This document shows positions 45,841 through 54,064 of a DNA stretch of 64,000 bases, one piece after another. The notes below the pieces were generated by a model that saw nothing but the letters and a program-made list of their open reading frames with translations, ran no database searches and had not been told where the DNA came from. The first letter of the stretch is position 1. The number at the start of each line of letters is the position of its first letter. The DNA is from Streptomyces pristinaespiralis (GTDB lineage Bacteria; Actinomycetota; Actinomycetes; Streptomycetales; Streptomycetaceae). Both the position numbers and the translations under genes were made by a program. The DNA lies in the NCBI RefSeq assembly GCF_001278075.1, contig NZ_CP011340.1, forward strand, positions 992,001 to 1,056,000, read 5' to 3'.

Positions 45841-45860
45841 ACCGGGAAGAGAGCCGCACC

Positions 45861-47168
45861 ATGCACCGCACCACGCACACACTGAGATGTCAGGGACGCA
45901 TCATCGCGACGGCCCTGGGATGCACCGCACTGGTCCTGACCGCCACCGCGGCGGCGAACGCCACTCCCCACCGGGACCTCGCCCGCCAGACGCTGCCCGC
46001 CCGCGACGGCTGGGCCTCGCTCGGCACCGGCACCACCGGCGGGGCCGCGGCCCGCCCCGCACAGGTGCACACCGTCACCACCTGGGAGGAGTTCCGGGCC
46101 GCGCTCGCCGGCGACGGCGACGCGCCCCGGATCATCAAGGTGAAGGGCACCCTCGACGCCACCGCGGCCGGCTGCGCCGCGTTCGAGGCGGCGGGCTACG
46201 ACTTCGACACCTATCTCGCCGACTACGACCCCGCGGTATGGGGCTACGACACCCCGGTCAGCGGCGCCCAGGAGGACCTGCGCGCCGCGTCGGCGGACAA
46301 CCAGGCACAGGCGATCAAGGCGTACGTGCCCGCGAACACCACCATCGTCGGCGTCGGCCGGGACGCGGGCATCGTCGGCGCCAGTCTCCAGATCAAGGGC
46401 GTCGACAACGTCATCGTCCGCAACCTCACGCTGGAGAGCCCGCTGGACTGCTTCCCCCAGTGGGACCCGACGGACGGCGCGACCGGCGCGTGGAACTCCG
46501 AGTACGACAGTCTCGTGGTGTACGGGGCCACCCATGTGTGGATCGACCACAACACGTTCACCGACGGGCGCCACCCCGACAGTTCGCTGCCGTCCTACTA
46601 CGGCGAGCTGTACCAGCAGCACGACGGCGAGCTCGACATCGTCAGGGGCGCCGACCTGGTGACGGCGTCCTGGAACGTGTTCGCCGACCACGACAAGACC
46701 TTGATGATCGGCAACAGCGACAGCGCCGGCGACACGGACCGCGGCAAGCTGCGGGTCACGCTGCACCACAACCTGTTCCGGGCCGTCGTCGAGCGCGCGC
46801 CCCGGGTCCGCTTCGGCCAGGTCGACACGTACAACAACCACTACATCGTCGACAAGGACGCCTACGCCTACAGCTTCGGCATCGGCGCGGAGTCCCGGCT
46901 CGTCGCCGAGGCGAACTCGTTCACGCTCCCGGCGGGTGTGGGCGCGGGCCGGATCCTCAAGAAGTGGAAGGACGCTCCCGTCACCGCCGAGCGGAACCAC
47001 GTCAACGGCCGGGAGGTCGACCTGGTGGCCGTCCACAACGCGGAGGTGCCGGAGGAGACCCTGCGGTCGGGCGCCGGCTGGACGCCCACGCTGCGCACCC
47101 GGGTCGACCACCCGCGGGCCGTCCCCCTGCTGGTCGGCCACCGGGCGGGCGCGGGCCGGCTGCGCTGA
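45861..47168 (+). CDS. Secreted pectate lyase, family PL1
   Basis: A 435-residue exported lyase with a Sec signal (about 1-36). The beta-helix shows PL1 motifs: vWIDHNTF (Ca-binding region), DGELDIVRGADLVTASWNVF, and RAPRVRFGQVDTYNNHY, containing the catalytic Arg pattern RxPxxRxG. It cleaves alpha-1,4-polygalacturonate by beta-elimination with calcium. ATG at 45861 lies 20 bases after the esterase and follows GGGAAGAG, so it is in the same operon. Confidence 0.94.
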   Translation: MHRTTHTLRCQGRIIATALGCTALVLTATAAANATPHRDLARQTLPARDGWASLGTGTTGGAAARPAQVHTVTTWEEFRAALAGDGDAPRIIKVKGTLDATAAGCAAFEAAGYDFDTYLADYDPAVWGYDTPVSGAQEDLRAASADNQAQAIKAYVPANTTIVGVGRDAGIVGASLQIKGVDNVIVRNLTLESPLDCFPQWDPTDGATGAWNSEYDSLVVYGATHVWIDHNTFTDGRHPDSSLPSYYGELYQQHDGELDIVRGADLVTASWNVFADHDKTLMIGNSDSAGDTDRGKLRVTLHHNLFRAVVERAPRVRFGQVDTYNNHYIVDKDAYAYSFGIGAESRLVAEANSFTLPAGVGAGRILKKWKDAPVTAERNHVNGREVDLVAVHNAEVPEETLRSGAGWTPTLRTRVDHPRAVPLLVGHRAGAGRLR

Positions 47169-47187
47169 GACGAGAAGGAGCCTCATC

Positions 47188-48315
47188 ATGGCCACGCACT
47201 CCCCCGGCGCGGCGGTCGGCCGCCGTGCGCTGCTCGCCGCGGGCGCCGGAGCGGCCCTCGCGCTCGCGGTGTCCAGCCCGGCCAGAGCCGTCACGGACCG
47301 CGCCCCTTTCGGACCGTTCGGTTCGCCCGGGGCCCGGCACGGCAGCCGGACGCTGTACGTCCACCCGGGCGGACTCGGCGACCACACCACCGTCCAGGGC
47401 GCGGTGTCGGCGGCGGGCGGCACCGGCTTCACGATCGTCGTCGCTCCCGGCGTCTACCGCGAGGTGGTGACAGTCGGTGAGGACCTCGCGGGTCTCACGC
47501 TGATCGGCGCGGGCCGGGACCCCCGTGACACCGTCATCGTGTACGACAACGCGGCCGGCACCCTGAAGCCGGACGGCTCAGGCACGTACGGCACCAGCGG
47601 TTCCGCCACCACCACGGTCCGTGCCGCCGGGTTCACCGCCCGCCGGATCACCTTCGCCAACGACTGGCTGCGGGCGGACCATCCGGAGATCAGCGGCACC
47701 CAGGCCGTCGCGGTCAAGGTGAGCGGCGACCGGTCGGCGTTCCACCACTGCCGTTTCCTGGGCCACCAGGACACCCTGTACGCCGACTCGCCCTCCGTGT
47801 CGACCGTGGCCCGGCAGTTCTTCTCGCACTGCTACGCGGAGGGGGACGTCGACTTCGTCTTCGGCCGCGGGCGTGCCGTGTTCGAGCACTGCCGCTTCCA
47901 CACCCTCGCCAGGGACGTCGACTTCACCCCCAAGGGCATGGTGTTCGCCCCGTCGACCGCGCGGGACAACCCGTACGGCTACCTCGCCGTGCGGTGCCGG
48001 ATCAGCAGCGCCGCTCAGGACGGCGCGTACAAGCTCTCCCGGCCCTGGGTGCCGAGTTCGGACCCGACCGCGTGGCCGTCGCTGGTGGTCCGCGACAGCG
48101 TGATCGGTCCGGGGATCGACGCGGTGCAGCCGTACACGAACATGCGGGACGCCTACCCGTGGCAGGCGCAGCGGTTCGCCGAGTACCGCAACAGCGGCCC
48201 CGGGGCCCGGGTCATCGTGCCGGAGAACCGGCCCCAACTGACCGCGGCCCAGGCCCGGTCGGCGACGCGGGAGGTGTATCTGGGCGACTGGGCGCCCTGG
48301 CGGAACGCCGGCTGA
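47188..48315 (+). CDS. Secreted pectin methylesterase (CE8)
   Basis: A 375-residue exported enzyme with a twin-arginine-like signal (VGRRALLAAGAGAAL). The pectinesterase beta-helix has the catalytic segments FLGHQDTLY and AEGDVDFVFGRG (both Asp residues) and the late SRPWVP motif (Arg-Trp). It removes methyl esters from homogalacturonan, making it a substrate for the neighbouring PL1 and PL3 lyases. ATG at 47188 follows GAAGGAG. It is the last gene of the transporter operon and is followed by a strong hairpin. Confidence 0.94.
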   Translation: MATHSPGAAVGRRALLAAGAGAALALAVSSPARAVTDRAPFGPFGSPGARHGSRTLYVHPGGLGDHTTVQGAVSAAGGTGFTIVVAPGVYREVVTVGEDLAGLTLIGAGRDPRDTVIVYDNAAGTLKPDGSGTYGTSGSATTTVRAAGFTARRITFANDWLRADHPEISGTQAVAVKVSGDRSAFHHCRFLGHQDTLYADSPSVSTVARQFFSHCYAEGDVDFVFGRGRAVFEHCRFHTLARDVDFTPKGMVFAPSTARDNPYGYLAVRCRISSAAQDGAYKLSRPWVPSSDPTAWPSLVVRDSVIGPGIDAVQPYTNMRDAYPWQAQRFAEYRNSGPGARVIVPENRPQLTAAQARSATREVYLGDWAPWRNAG

Positions 48316-48339
48316 CACCGCCGGCACCGCCACGACGCG

Positions 48340-48371
48340 GGGCCCCCGCCGGCCGCGGCCGGCGGGGGCCC
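48340..48371. terminator. 32-base perfect palindrome terminator
   Basis: A perfect inverted repeat with 16-base arms (48340-48355 and 48356-48371) between the convergent CE8 and PL3 genes; in RNA a few central bases would form the loop. It is the strongest hairpin of the window. Confidence 0.9.
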
Positions 48372-48387
48372 TTCACCTTCTTCCGCG

Positions 48388-49197
48388 TCAGTCGTAGCTG
48401 ATGTCGGAGGAGCTGTACCGGCAGTACGTGCCATCGGGACCGCTGCCGGTCTCGACCGGCTCGTCGCCGGAGTCGTTGCCCGTGTAGCGGATGCAGGGCT
48501 TGATCTTCCGGCTGCTGTCGCCGTGGATACGGACGTTGCGCAGGGCGGCCGTGTCACCGTAGTTGGTGTTGATGCCCACGAGGGACTTCCCCGGCGCGGT
48601 GATGTCCACGTCGTTGACGATGACCGACCGCTTGTACTGCGTGGAGCAGTTGCCGCAGGAGCGGACCAGTTTGCCGAAGTCGGAGACCTGGAACTTGGTG
48701 ACGACCAGCTTGCCCGCGCCGTTGAACTGGAAGACCTTGTCGGACGCCTTCCGCGCGCCGCCGCCGTACACGGTGTAGACGGAACTCGCGGACTTGCCCT
48801 TGAAGCTGGCGGCGTCCTCGCCGACGTCCTCCCACCAGACGTTCTGCAGCGTGCAACTGCCCATGCAGTGCACGCCGTCGGCGGCGGGCGACCCGAGGAC
48901 GACGTTCTTCAGGACGGCGCCGTCCTTGAGCTTGAATATGGGGGGCTGTCCCTCGCCCTGGCCTCCGTCGCCGAGGTCACCGCTGCCGTAGAACCGCTTC
49001 AGGCCGCCGTCGTAGGTGCCGGACACCTCGATGGTGGCGTTCACGGCCGAGCTGCCGTTGGGCTTGGGCCACGCGGTGGCCGCGCCGGCCGTGTTGAGCA
49101 TGCTGGTGGTGACGATCCCGGTCACGGTCAGCCCGAGCGCCGCACCCAGCGCGGCGACCGTCCTGCGGCGCCGAAGGCTCCGCTTGTGTCGGCTCAT
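48388..49197 (-). CDS. Secreted pectate lyase, family PL3
   Basis: A 269-residue exported lyase with signal peptide (1-39, RRR then hydrophobic core, ending TAGAA). PL3 motifs are IFKLKDGAVLKNVVLG, ADGVHC, NVWWEDVGEDAASFKG and RSCGNCSTQY. Several Cys pairs suggest disulfides. It depolymerises polygalacturonate with calcium. The start at 49197 is preceded by AAAGGG. It converges on the operon that ends with the methylesterase, so it is a separate transcription unit of the same pathway. Confidence 0.93.
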   Translation of the reverse strand: MSRHKRSLRRRRTVAALGAALGLTVTGIVTTSMLNTAGAATAWPKPNGSSAVNATIEVSGTYDGGLKRFYGSGDLGDGGQGEGQPPIFKLKDGAVLKNVVLGSPAADGVHCMGSCTLQNVWWEDVGEDAASFKGKSASSVYTVYGGGARKASDKVFQFNGAGKLVVTKFQVSDFGKLVRSCGNCSTQYKRSVIVNDVDITAPGKSLVGINTNYGDTAALRNVRIHGDSSRKIKPCIRYTGNDSGDEPVETGSGPDGTYCRYSSSDISYD

Positions 49198-49301
49198 GAG
49201 TTCTGGGCCCTTTCGGATGTGGGGGTGTGAAGACCTACGCCTCCAGGTCGCCGCAGAAAGGGCCGGGGTTGCCGCCCCGCGCGATTTTCTTTTCCGGCCG
49301 G

Positions 49302-50009
49302 TCAGGACGGTGTGCGCGCGAAGTCGCCCTGGACCGCGGCCGGTTCACCCGACGCCTCGGACAGGACGCTGTAGGTGTCCCCGGACGCGTCACGGCCGCC
49401 CTCGGCGTGGTCGTACTGGCCGGCGAAGACGTGCTGCCCCGGCGGTACCGTGCGCCCCGGCCGCAGCGTCCACCGGTACACCAGGGCGCCGCTCTCCTTG
49501 CGTACCAAGAAGTCGAAGTCGCCGGCCGGGCGGGTGCGCCAGCCGCCGGTGCTCGCCACGCCGCCGGTGTCGGTGATCCTCAGCTCCACGGTGAGCGAGG
49601 TCAGCGCCTTGCGGTTCTTCACCGTGACGTTGCTCTGCGCCCAGTAGCTGTTGCTGTGCGGGTCCACGGAGCCGTCGGACCACAGATGGCCGTCCTCCGT
49701 CCGCGCCGGGGACGGCCGCTCGGTGCCGCCCGGCTCCGGGGCGGTCGGCGCCGAACCCGTTGTGGCCGCCGCGCCGTCGTCGTGACCCATGGTCGCCACG
49801 GTGTGACCGCCGAGCGCCAGGACCGCCACGACCGCCGCCGTCGCTCCGGCGATCGTCAGCCGGCCCGCCCGGCCCGGCCTGTACGCCGGCACCGTACCGG
49901 CCGACTGCCGCCCTTGCGCCATGCCGCGTTCGACGCGGGCGAGCATCCGCTCCCGGTCGGGGCGGTGCGACGCCGCCGCCTCCCGCAGCCGCCTGCGCAC
50001 CTCGTCCAT
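49302..50009 (-). CDS. Membrane protein, probable anti-sigma partner
   Basis: A 235-residue protein. N-terminal cytoplasmic helices (1-45, MDEVRRRLREAAASHRPDRERM) precede one membrane helix (about 50-72) and an extracytoplasmic beta-rich domain (about 105-235). Its ATG overlaps the stop of the ECF sigma gene by one base, the usual sigma/anti-sigma coupling. The extracytoplasmic part has a Pro/Thr-rich spacer first. The zinc His-Cys motif of ZAS anti-sigma factors is absent, so it is a non-zinc type or another regulator. Confidence 0.75.
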   Translation of the reverse strand: MDEVRRRLREAAASHRPDRERMLARVERGMAQGRQSAGTVPAYRPGRAGRLTIAGATAAVVAVLALGGHTVATMGHDDGAAATTGSAPTAPEPGGTERPSPARTEDGHLWSDGSVDPHSNSYWAQSNVTVKNRKALTSLTVELRITDTGGVASTGGWRTRPAGDFDFLVRKESGALVYRWTLRPGRTVPPGQHVFAGQYDHAEGGRDASGDTYSVLSEASGEPAAVQGDFARTPS

Positions 50010-50539
50010 CAGTTCCGGCCTCCGACCAGCTCAGAGGCTGCCATGGGACCCAGCAGCCGTTGCAGTTCCGCCATGCCCTTGGAGGTCTGGCTCTTGACCG
50101 TACCGACCGAGACGCCGAGCGCCAGGGCCGTGTCGCGCTCCGACAGGTCGAAGGCGTGGCGCAGTACGACGCAGGCGCGTTTGCGGAACGGCAGCGCACG
50201 CAGCGCCTCCCGCACGTCGACGACCACGGGGACGTCGGGTCCGTCGGCCTTCTCGGAGCGCTGCGACCAGAACAGCGCCACCCGGCGGCGTTCCCTGACG
50301 GCGCTCCTGATGCGGCTGCGGGCGAGGTTGGCGACGACGCCGCGGGCGTAGGCGACGGGATGGTCGGCGGCACGCGCACGGTCCCAGCGGTCCCACAGCG
50401 CGAGCATCGCGTCGGCGGCGAGGTCGTCGGCGGCGTCGGCCTCGCCGGTCAGCAGATGGGCGAGACGCGCGAGTTCGGCGTAGTGGCGCTCGAAGAACGC
50501 CTGGAACTCCACGCGCGCGTCATCGGTGGCTGTGGCCAC
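50009..50539 (-). CDS. ECF sigma factor (SigE family)
   Basis: A 176-residue extracytoplasmic-function sigma factor. Region 2 (about 12-75: YAELARLAHLLTGEADAADDLAADAMLALW) binds the -10 element, and region 4 (about 105-165: LRALPFRKRACVVLRHAFDLSERDTALALGVSVGTVKSQ) the -35. This pattern is that of the actinobacterial SigE/SigM group with RLAxLLTGD-like start. It is co-transcribed with the membrane protein downstream. Its signal and targets are unknown; it lies between pectin and cellulose genes. Confidence 0.92.
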   Translation of the reverse strand: MATATDDARVEFQAFFERHYAELARLAHLLTGEADAADDLAADAMLALWDRWDRARAADHPVAYARGVVANLARSRIRSAVRERRRVALFWSQRSEKADGPDVPVVVDVREALRALPFRKRACVVLRHAFDLSERDTALALGVSVGTVKSQTSKGMAELQRLLGPMAASELVGGRN

Positions 50540-50577
50540 GGTGTCCTCTCCCTCCGGTCCCGGCGCGGTGCGGCACG

Positions 50578-51585
50578 TCAGCGGGGAGCGGGGCCGGAGC
50601 TGGCCCGTACGGTCAGTTCGGGTGCGAGGAGCACCGTCCCCGCCGTCTCACCGCCGTCCAGTACGGCCACCACCTGCTCGACCGCGCGCCGGCCCATGTC
50701 CTGCGCGGGAACCGCGACGGCGGTGAGCGGCACCGAGGCTTGCGCCGCGACCTGGTCCGGACAGATGGCGACGACGGACACGTCCTCAGGGACGGCCAGC
50801 CGCTGCTGGCGCAGCAGGGCCAGCAGGGGGTCGGTGGCGGCCTCGTTCTGCACCACGAAGGCCGTGGTGCCGGGGCGTTCCTCGAGGATCCGTCCGAGGG
50901 TGGCGGCGACGGCGGTCCAGCCGCTCGCACAGGGGCGGTGCAGGAGCCGCATGTCGTGCGTCCCGGCGGCGGAGCGCAGTCCGGCGAGGGTGCGCTCGGC
51001 GAAGCCGGTGTGACGTTCGTAGACGCCGGGGGCCTCGCCGATGAAGGCGATCTCCCGGTGGCCGAGTCCGGCCAGGTGTTCCACGCACAGCGCCCCGGCC
51101 GCCGCGAAGTCGAGGTCGACGCAGCCGAGGCCGCCGGCGTCGGCGGGCAGCCCGATCAGCACGGCGGGACGCCGGGCGGTCCGCAGCAGCGGCAGGCGTT
51201 CGTCGTCGAGCTCCACGTCCATGACGATCATCGCGTCCGCCACCGCGCTGCCCTCGATGCGCCGCACGGCCTCCGGCCCCTCCTCGCCGGTGAGCAGGAG
51301 GACGTCGTAGCCGTGGGCCCGGGCCGTGGTGGTGACCGCCATGGCGATCTGGAGCATCACGGGCACATAGATGTCGGTGCGCAGCGGCACCATCAGCGCG
51401 ATGATGCCGGACCGGTTGCTGGCGAGTGCGCGGGCGCCGGCGTGCGGCCGGTAGCCGAGTTCCTCGATGCTCCGCTCGACCCGCTCACGGGTGCTCCTGG
51501 AGATCGAGCGTTTGCCGCTGAGGACATAGCTGACCGTGCTGGCGGAGACGCCTGCGTGGCGGGCGACATCAGCAAGGGTGACCAT
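50578..51585 (-). CDS. LacI-family repressor near pectin and cellulose genes
   Basis: A 335-residue repressor. ATG at 51585 is preferred (GGAG about 8 bases upstream, and the helix-turn-helix VTLADVARHAGVSASTVSYV begins at once); the longer frame to 51660 has no site. The hinge VLSGKRSIS and sensor domain are typical. It lies between the pectin locus and the divergent cellulases, 38 bases before the sigma gene on the same strand. It could bind AAGCGCTT at 38199 or the TGGGAGCGCTCCCA cellulase boxes; sequence alone cannot decide. Confidence 0.92.
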   Translation of the reverse strand: MVTLADVARHAGVSASTVSYVLSGKRSISRSTRERVERSIEELGYRPHAGARALASNRSGIIALMVPLRTDIYVPVMLQIAMAVTTTARAHGYDVLLLTGEEGPEAVRRIEGSAVADAMIVMDVELDDERLPLLRTARRPAVLIGLPADAGGLGCVDLDFAAAGALCVEHLAGLGHREIAFIGEAPGVYERHTGFAERTLAGLRSAAGTHDMRLLHRPCASGWTAVAATLGRILEERPGTTAFVVQNEAATDPLLALLRQQRLAVPEDVSVVAICPDQVAAQASVPLTAVAVPAQDMGRRAVEQVVAVLDGGETAGTVLLAPELTVRASSGPAPR

Positions 51586-51776
51586 TCGCGTACTCCACGG
51601 CGGAACGTTGTGACGCGCCTCGGCGTCCTGAGAGACCATGACCCTAAAGTTGCGGGTCATGGCCTGTCCAGGTCGGCCGAGGCGCGCCGGTGCGCCCGCG
51701 GGTCACCGCTCACGCGGTGTGCCCGCTGCCGGGGCCTCTCGTCCGGATCCGACGCGCCCGGTCCGAACGAAGGACC

Positions 51777-53555
51777 CTAGAGCGCCGGGTGGGCGTTCTT
51801 CATGAGCTCCTGGAACTGCGCGGAGAACCAGTGACCGGAGACCGGGGCACCGCCCAGCGCGCCGGACATGTTGTTCCCGTTGCGTACGTTGCCCGTGTAG
51901 GTCGGGTCGCACATCCGGTCGAAGCCCTTGCCCTCGTCGTTCGGGATCTCCGAGCTGGAGCCGTCGGACTCACCCGGGGGCTTGACCCACAGGTAGGCGT
52001 CGATGCCCGCCTCGGGAGCCGCCTTCGGCCGCTCGCCGAGACCCGCGCCCGCCTGGTTGCACCAGTTGCCGAGGTGGATCCGGCGGTCGAGCTTGCCGCC
52101 GTTCACATAGGTGTCGACGCTGGTCTGCGGCCCCGGTCCGGTGGGCCGTGCGGTGCCGCCCCAGCCGTTGCGGGAGGTGTCGATCAGCATGCCGATGTTG
52201 GAGGCGAAGCCGGCCTGCACCAGGCGCTGGCGGAAGGCCTGGGCGTAGGACAGCTCATCGACGTAGCGGTTCCAGTCGATCCACTTGGACTGGCGGACGG
52301 AGGTGCCGTTCACCGCGTCGTCGATCGTGTAGTACGACTCCTTGAGGATGCCGTAGTTGGCGGTGTTGGTGATGAAGCCGTGGACGTACTCCAGCTTGCT
52401 TCCCTCGGCCTGGGCGGCCTGGGCGAACAGGTCGGCGGACGGGCCGAAGTTGTCGTCCCAGCCGAGCCAGCCGTGGTGTCCGGCGTCGATGTAGTTGTAG
52501 ACGTTGGGGATCGGGCCGAGCTTGGCCAGCGCGTAGCCGACGCCCTTGACGTAGTTGCCGTTCGCCTTCATCACGTCGCACTGCGGGGTGGCGGTGGGCC
52601 GGCTGCCCGCGTTGGTGATGAGGTTGGGCAGCGAGTCGATCTCGATGACGGTGGTGATGCGCAGACCCGCGTACTTCGGGTCGGAGACGGCCGCCGCGAT
52701 CGGGTCGATGAACTCGCTCTTGTAGCGCGGGAGTTCCTCGGGGCCGAGCTCGCCGTTGGAGGCGAGGGCGGAGCAGTCGCGACCGGGCAGGTCGTAGACG
52801 ACGATGTTGATGGCGAGCGGCTCGCCGCCGGACTGCTCGAGCGCCTCGTCGAGGTGGTCGCGCAGGCCCATTCCGCCGTTCACGCCCTCGATCGCCGCGA
52901 TGCGGTCGAGCCACACGGAGGTCGAGGTGTTGGCGATGCGGCTGCCGCCCGGTTCGGCGGCTGCCTTCGCCGACCATTCGGGGTTGACGTACATCTTCGC
53001 GCCGACGAACGGGTTGTCGACCTTGTCACCGGCCGGAGGGTCGGTCGGAGGGTCGGTGGGCGGGTCGGTCGGCGGGTCGGTCGGCGGGTCGGTGGGCGTG
53101 GTGCCGCCGTTGCAGGTCACGCCGTTGACCGCGAAGGACGTCGGTGCGGTGTTGGTGCCGCTGTAGGAGAACTGGGCGCCCGGCGAGACGGTCGCGCCGC
53201 CGGCGATGGACCGGTTCCAGTCGGCGCCCTTGACCGTGACGGTGCTGCCGGACTGCGACCAGGTGCCGTTCCAGCCGCTGCTGAGCTTCTGGTTGCCCGA
53301 GTAGGCGTACGTCAGCGTCCAGTTCTCGATCGCGGTGGTGCCGGTGTTCTTGACGTTGACCGTGGTCGTGAAGCCGGAGCCCCAGTCGCTGGTCTGATAG
53401 TCGACGCTACAGGCGATCGCCGCGGCGGCGGCGGGCGTCTGCATGAGGGTGACGGCGCCGGCGCCGGTGGCCAGGAGGCTGCAGGCGGCCAGCAGGGCGG
53501 TGCGCTTTTGTCGCAGTGGTGGCGCGGTGGCACGGCTCATGGTGTCGCGGCTCAT
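51777..53555 (-). CDS. Secreted GH6 cellulase (cellobiohydrolase type) with N-terminal CBM2
   Basis: A 592-residue exported enzyme. ATG at 53555 follows AAAGGA; an upstream ATG at 53624 gives an odd 23-residue addition. Order: signal (to about 47), CBM2 (about 48-150, cellulose-binding Trp residues), a (TDPP)n linker (about 155-177), and GH6 catalytic domain (about 185-592) with DLPGRDC, VIEIDSLPN, YIDAGHHGWLGW and the terminal WVKPPGESDG. Long active-site loops and length favour exo-acting cellobiohydrolase. A CebR-type operator lies 82 bases upstream. It is divergent from GH48, its classical synergistic partner. Confidence 0.95.
   Translation of the reverse strand: MSRDTMSRATAPPLRQKRTALLAACSLLATGAGAVTLMQTPAAAAAIACSVDYQTSDWGSGFTTTVNVKNTGTTAIENWTLTYAYSGNQKLSSGWNGTWSQSGSTVTVKGADWNRSIAGGATVSPGAQFSYSGTNTAPTSFAVNGVTCNGGTTPTDPPTDPPTDPPTDPPTDPPAGDKVDNPFVGAKMYVNPEWSAKAAAEPGGSRIANTSTSVWLDRIAAIEGVNGGMGLRDHLDEALEQSGGEPLAINIVVYDLPGRDCSALASNGELGPEELPRYKSEFIDPIAAAVSDPKYAGLRITTVIEIDSLPNLITNAGSRPTATPQCDVMKANGNYVKGVGYALAKLGPIPNVYNYIDAGHHGWLGWDDNFGPSADLFAQAAQAEGSKLEYVHGFITNTANYGILKESYYTIDDAVNGTSVRQSKWIDWNRYVDELSYAQAFRQRLVQAGFASNIGMLIDTSRNGWGGTARPTGPGPQTSVDTYVNGGKLDRRIHLGNWCNQAGAGLGERPKAAPEAGIDAYLWVKPPGESDGSSSEIPNDEGKGFDRMCDPTYTGNVRNGNNMSGALGGAPVSGHWFSAQFQELMKNAHPAL
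53037..53097. repeat. 12-base repeat encoding the TDPP linker
   Basis: Five copies of a GTCGGTGGGCGG-like unit encode (TDPP)n between CBM2 and the catalytic domain of GH6. Confidence 0.85.
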
Positions 53556-53636
53556 GGGGTGACGTGTCCTTTCGTCGGCGAATCGGGGGTGGGGACATTG
53601 CGCTGGTCGAGCAGCCGTGTGCACACGGCCTCACAG

Positions 53637-53650
53637 TGGGAGCGCTCCCA
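53637..53650. promoter_or_regulatory. CebR-type operator upstream of GH6
   Basis: TGGGAGCGCTCCCA, a perfect 14-base palindrome, 82-95 bases before the GH6 ATG. This is the established consensus for the Streptomyces cellulose-utilisation repressor CebR. The promoter hexamers on this side are not clear. Confidence 0.85.
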
Positions 53651-53839
53651 GCCAAGTGACCGAAAACGGGGGGCGGTTCTGTCCCGTCGCGGAGACTCTT
53701 TACGGGGATACGTGAACCGTCGCAGCGCGATACCGCCCGGTGCGGGCAGGACACCGGGCGGGGCAACGGCAAGGTGCGGGGGGTGACGCATGAGCGACTC
53801 CTTGCAGCTCGGACGCGCCGAAAACGGCGTGTCCCGTGA

Positions 53840-53853
53840 TGGAACCGCTCCCA
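53840..53853. promoter_or_regulatory. Degenerate CebR-type site between the cellulases
   Basis: TGGAACCGCTCCCA matches the CebR consensus at 12 of 14 positions; the right half is intact and is followed by CTGGTT, as is the GH48 operator. It may be an auxiliary site. Confidence 0.4.
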
Positions 53854-53955
53854 CTGGTTGCACCGGAGGCTAGCGCCGAACGGCGGGGCAGAGAAGGGGA
53901 CTTGGCAAATTTCTTTACGGAGCGCACTTCGCCACCCCGGTTTCTGTGACAACTC

Positions 53956-53984
53956 TTGACAGCCCCGGCCCACGACCTCACCGT
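53956..53984 (+). promoter_or_regulatory. Promoter of the GH48 gene
   Basis: TTGACA (53956-53961), a 17-base spacer and CACCGT (53979-53984). The operator starts at the last -10 base, so a bound repressor would block initiation. Confidence 0.65.
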
Positions 53985-53998
53985 GGGAGCGCTCCCAC
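53983..53998. promoter_or_regulatory. CebR-type operator of the GH48 gene
   Basis: A perfect 16-base palindrome, GTGGGAGCGCTCCCAC, 67-82 bases before the ATG. Confidence 0.85.
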
Positions 53999-54064
53999 TG
54001 GTTCAAGGCTTGTTGCCCAGCATGCCCGTGCTCAACTCCCCGAGCCGCTAGGAGAGTCACCCCC

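Noticed and set aside
50578..51585. Naming the second LacI protein CebR
   Set aside because: It is near CebR-type boxes, but the cellobiose transporter genes that normally accompany cebR are absent, and the AAGCGCTT site is an equal candidate target.
53037..53097. Regular 12-base repeats considered as a CRISPR or iteron array
   Set aside because: They are in frame and encode the TDPP linker of GH6; no spacers are present.
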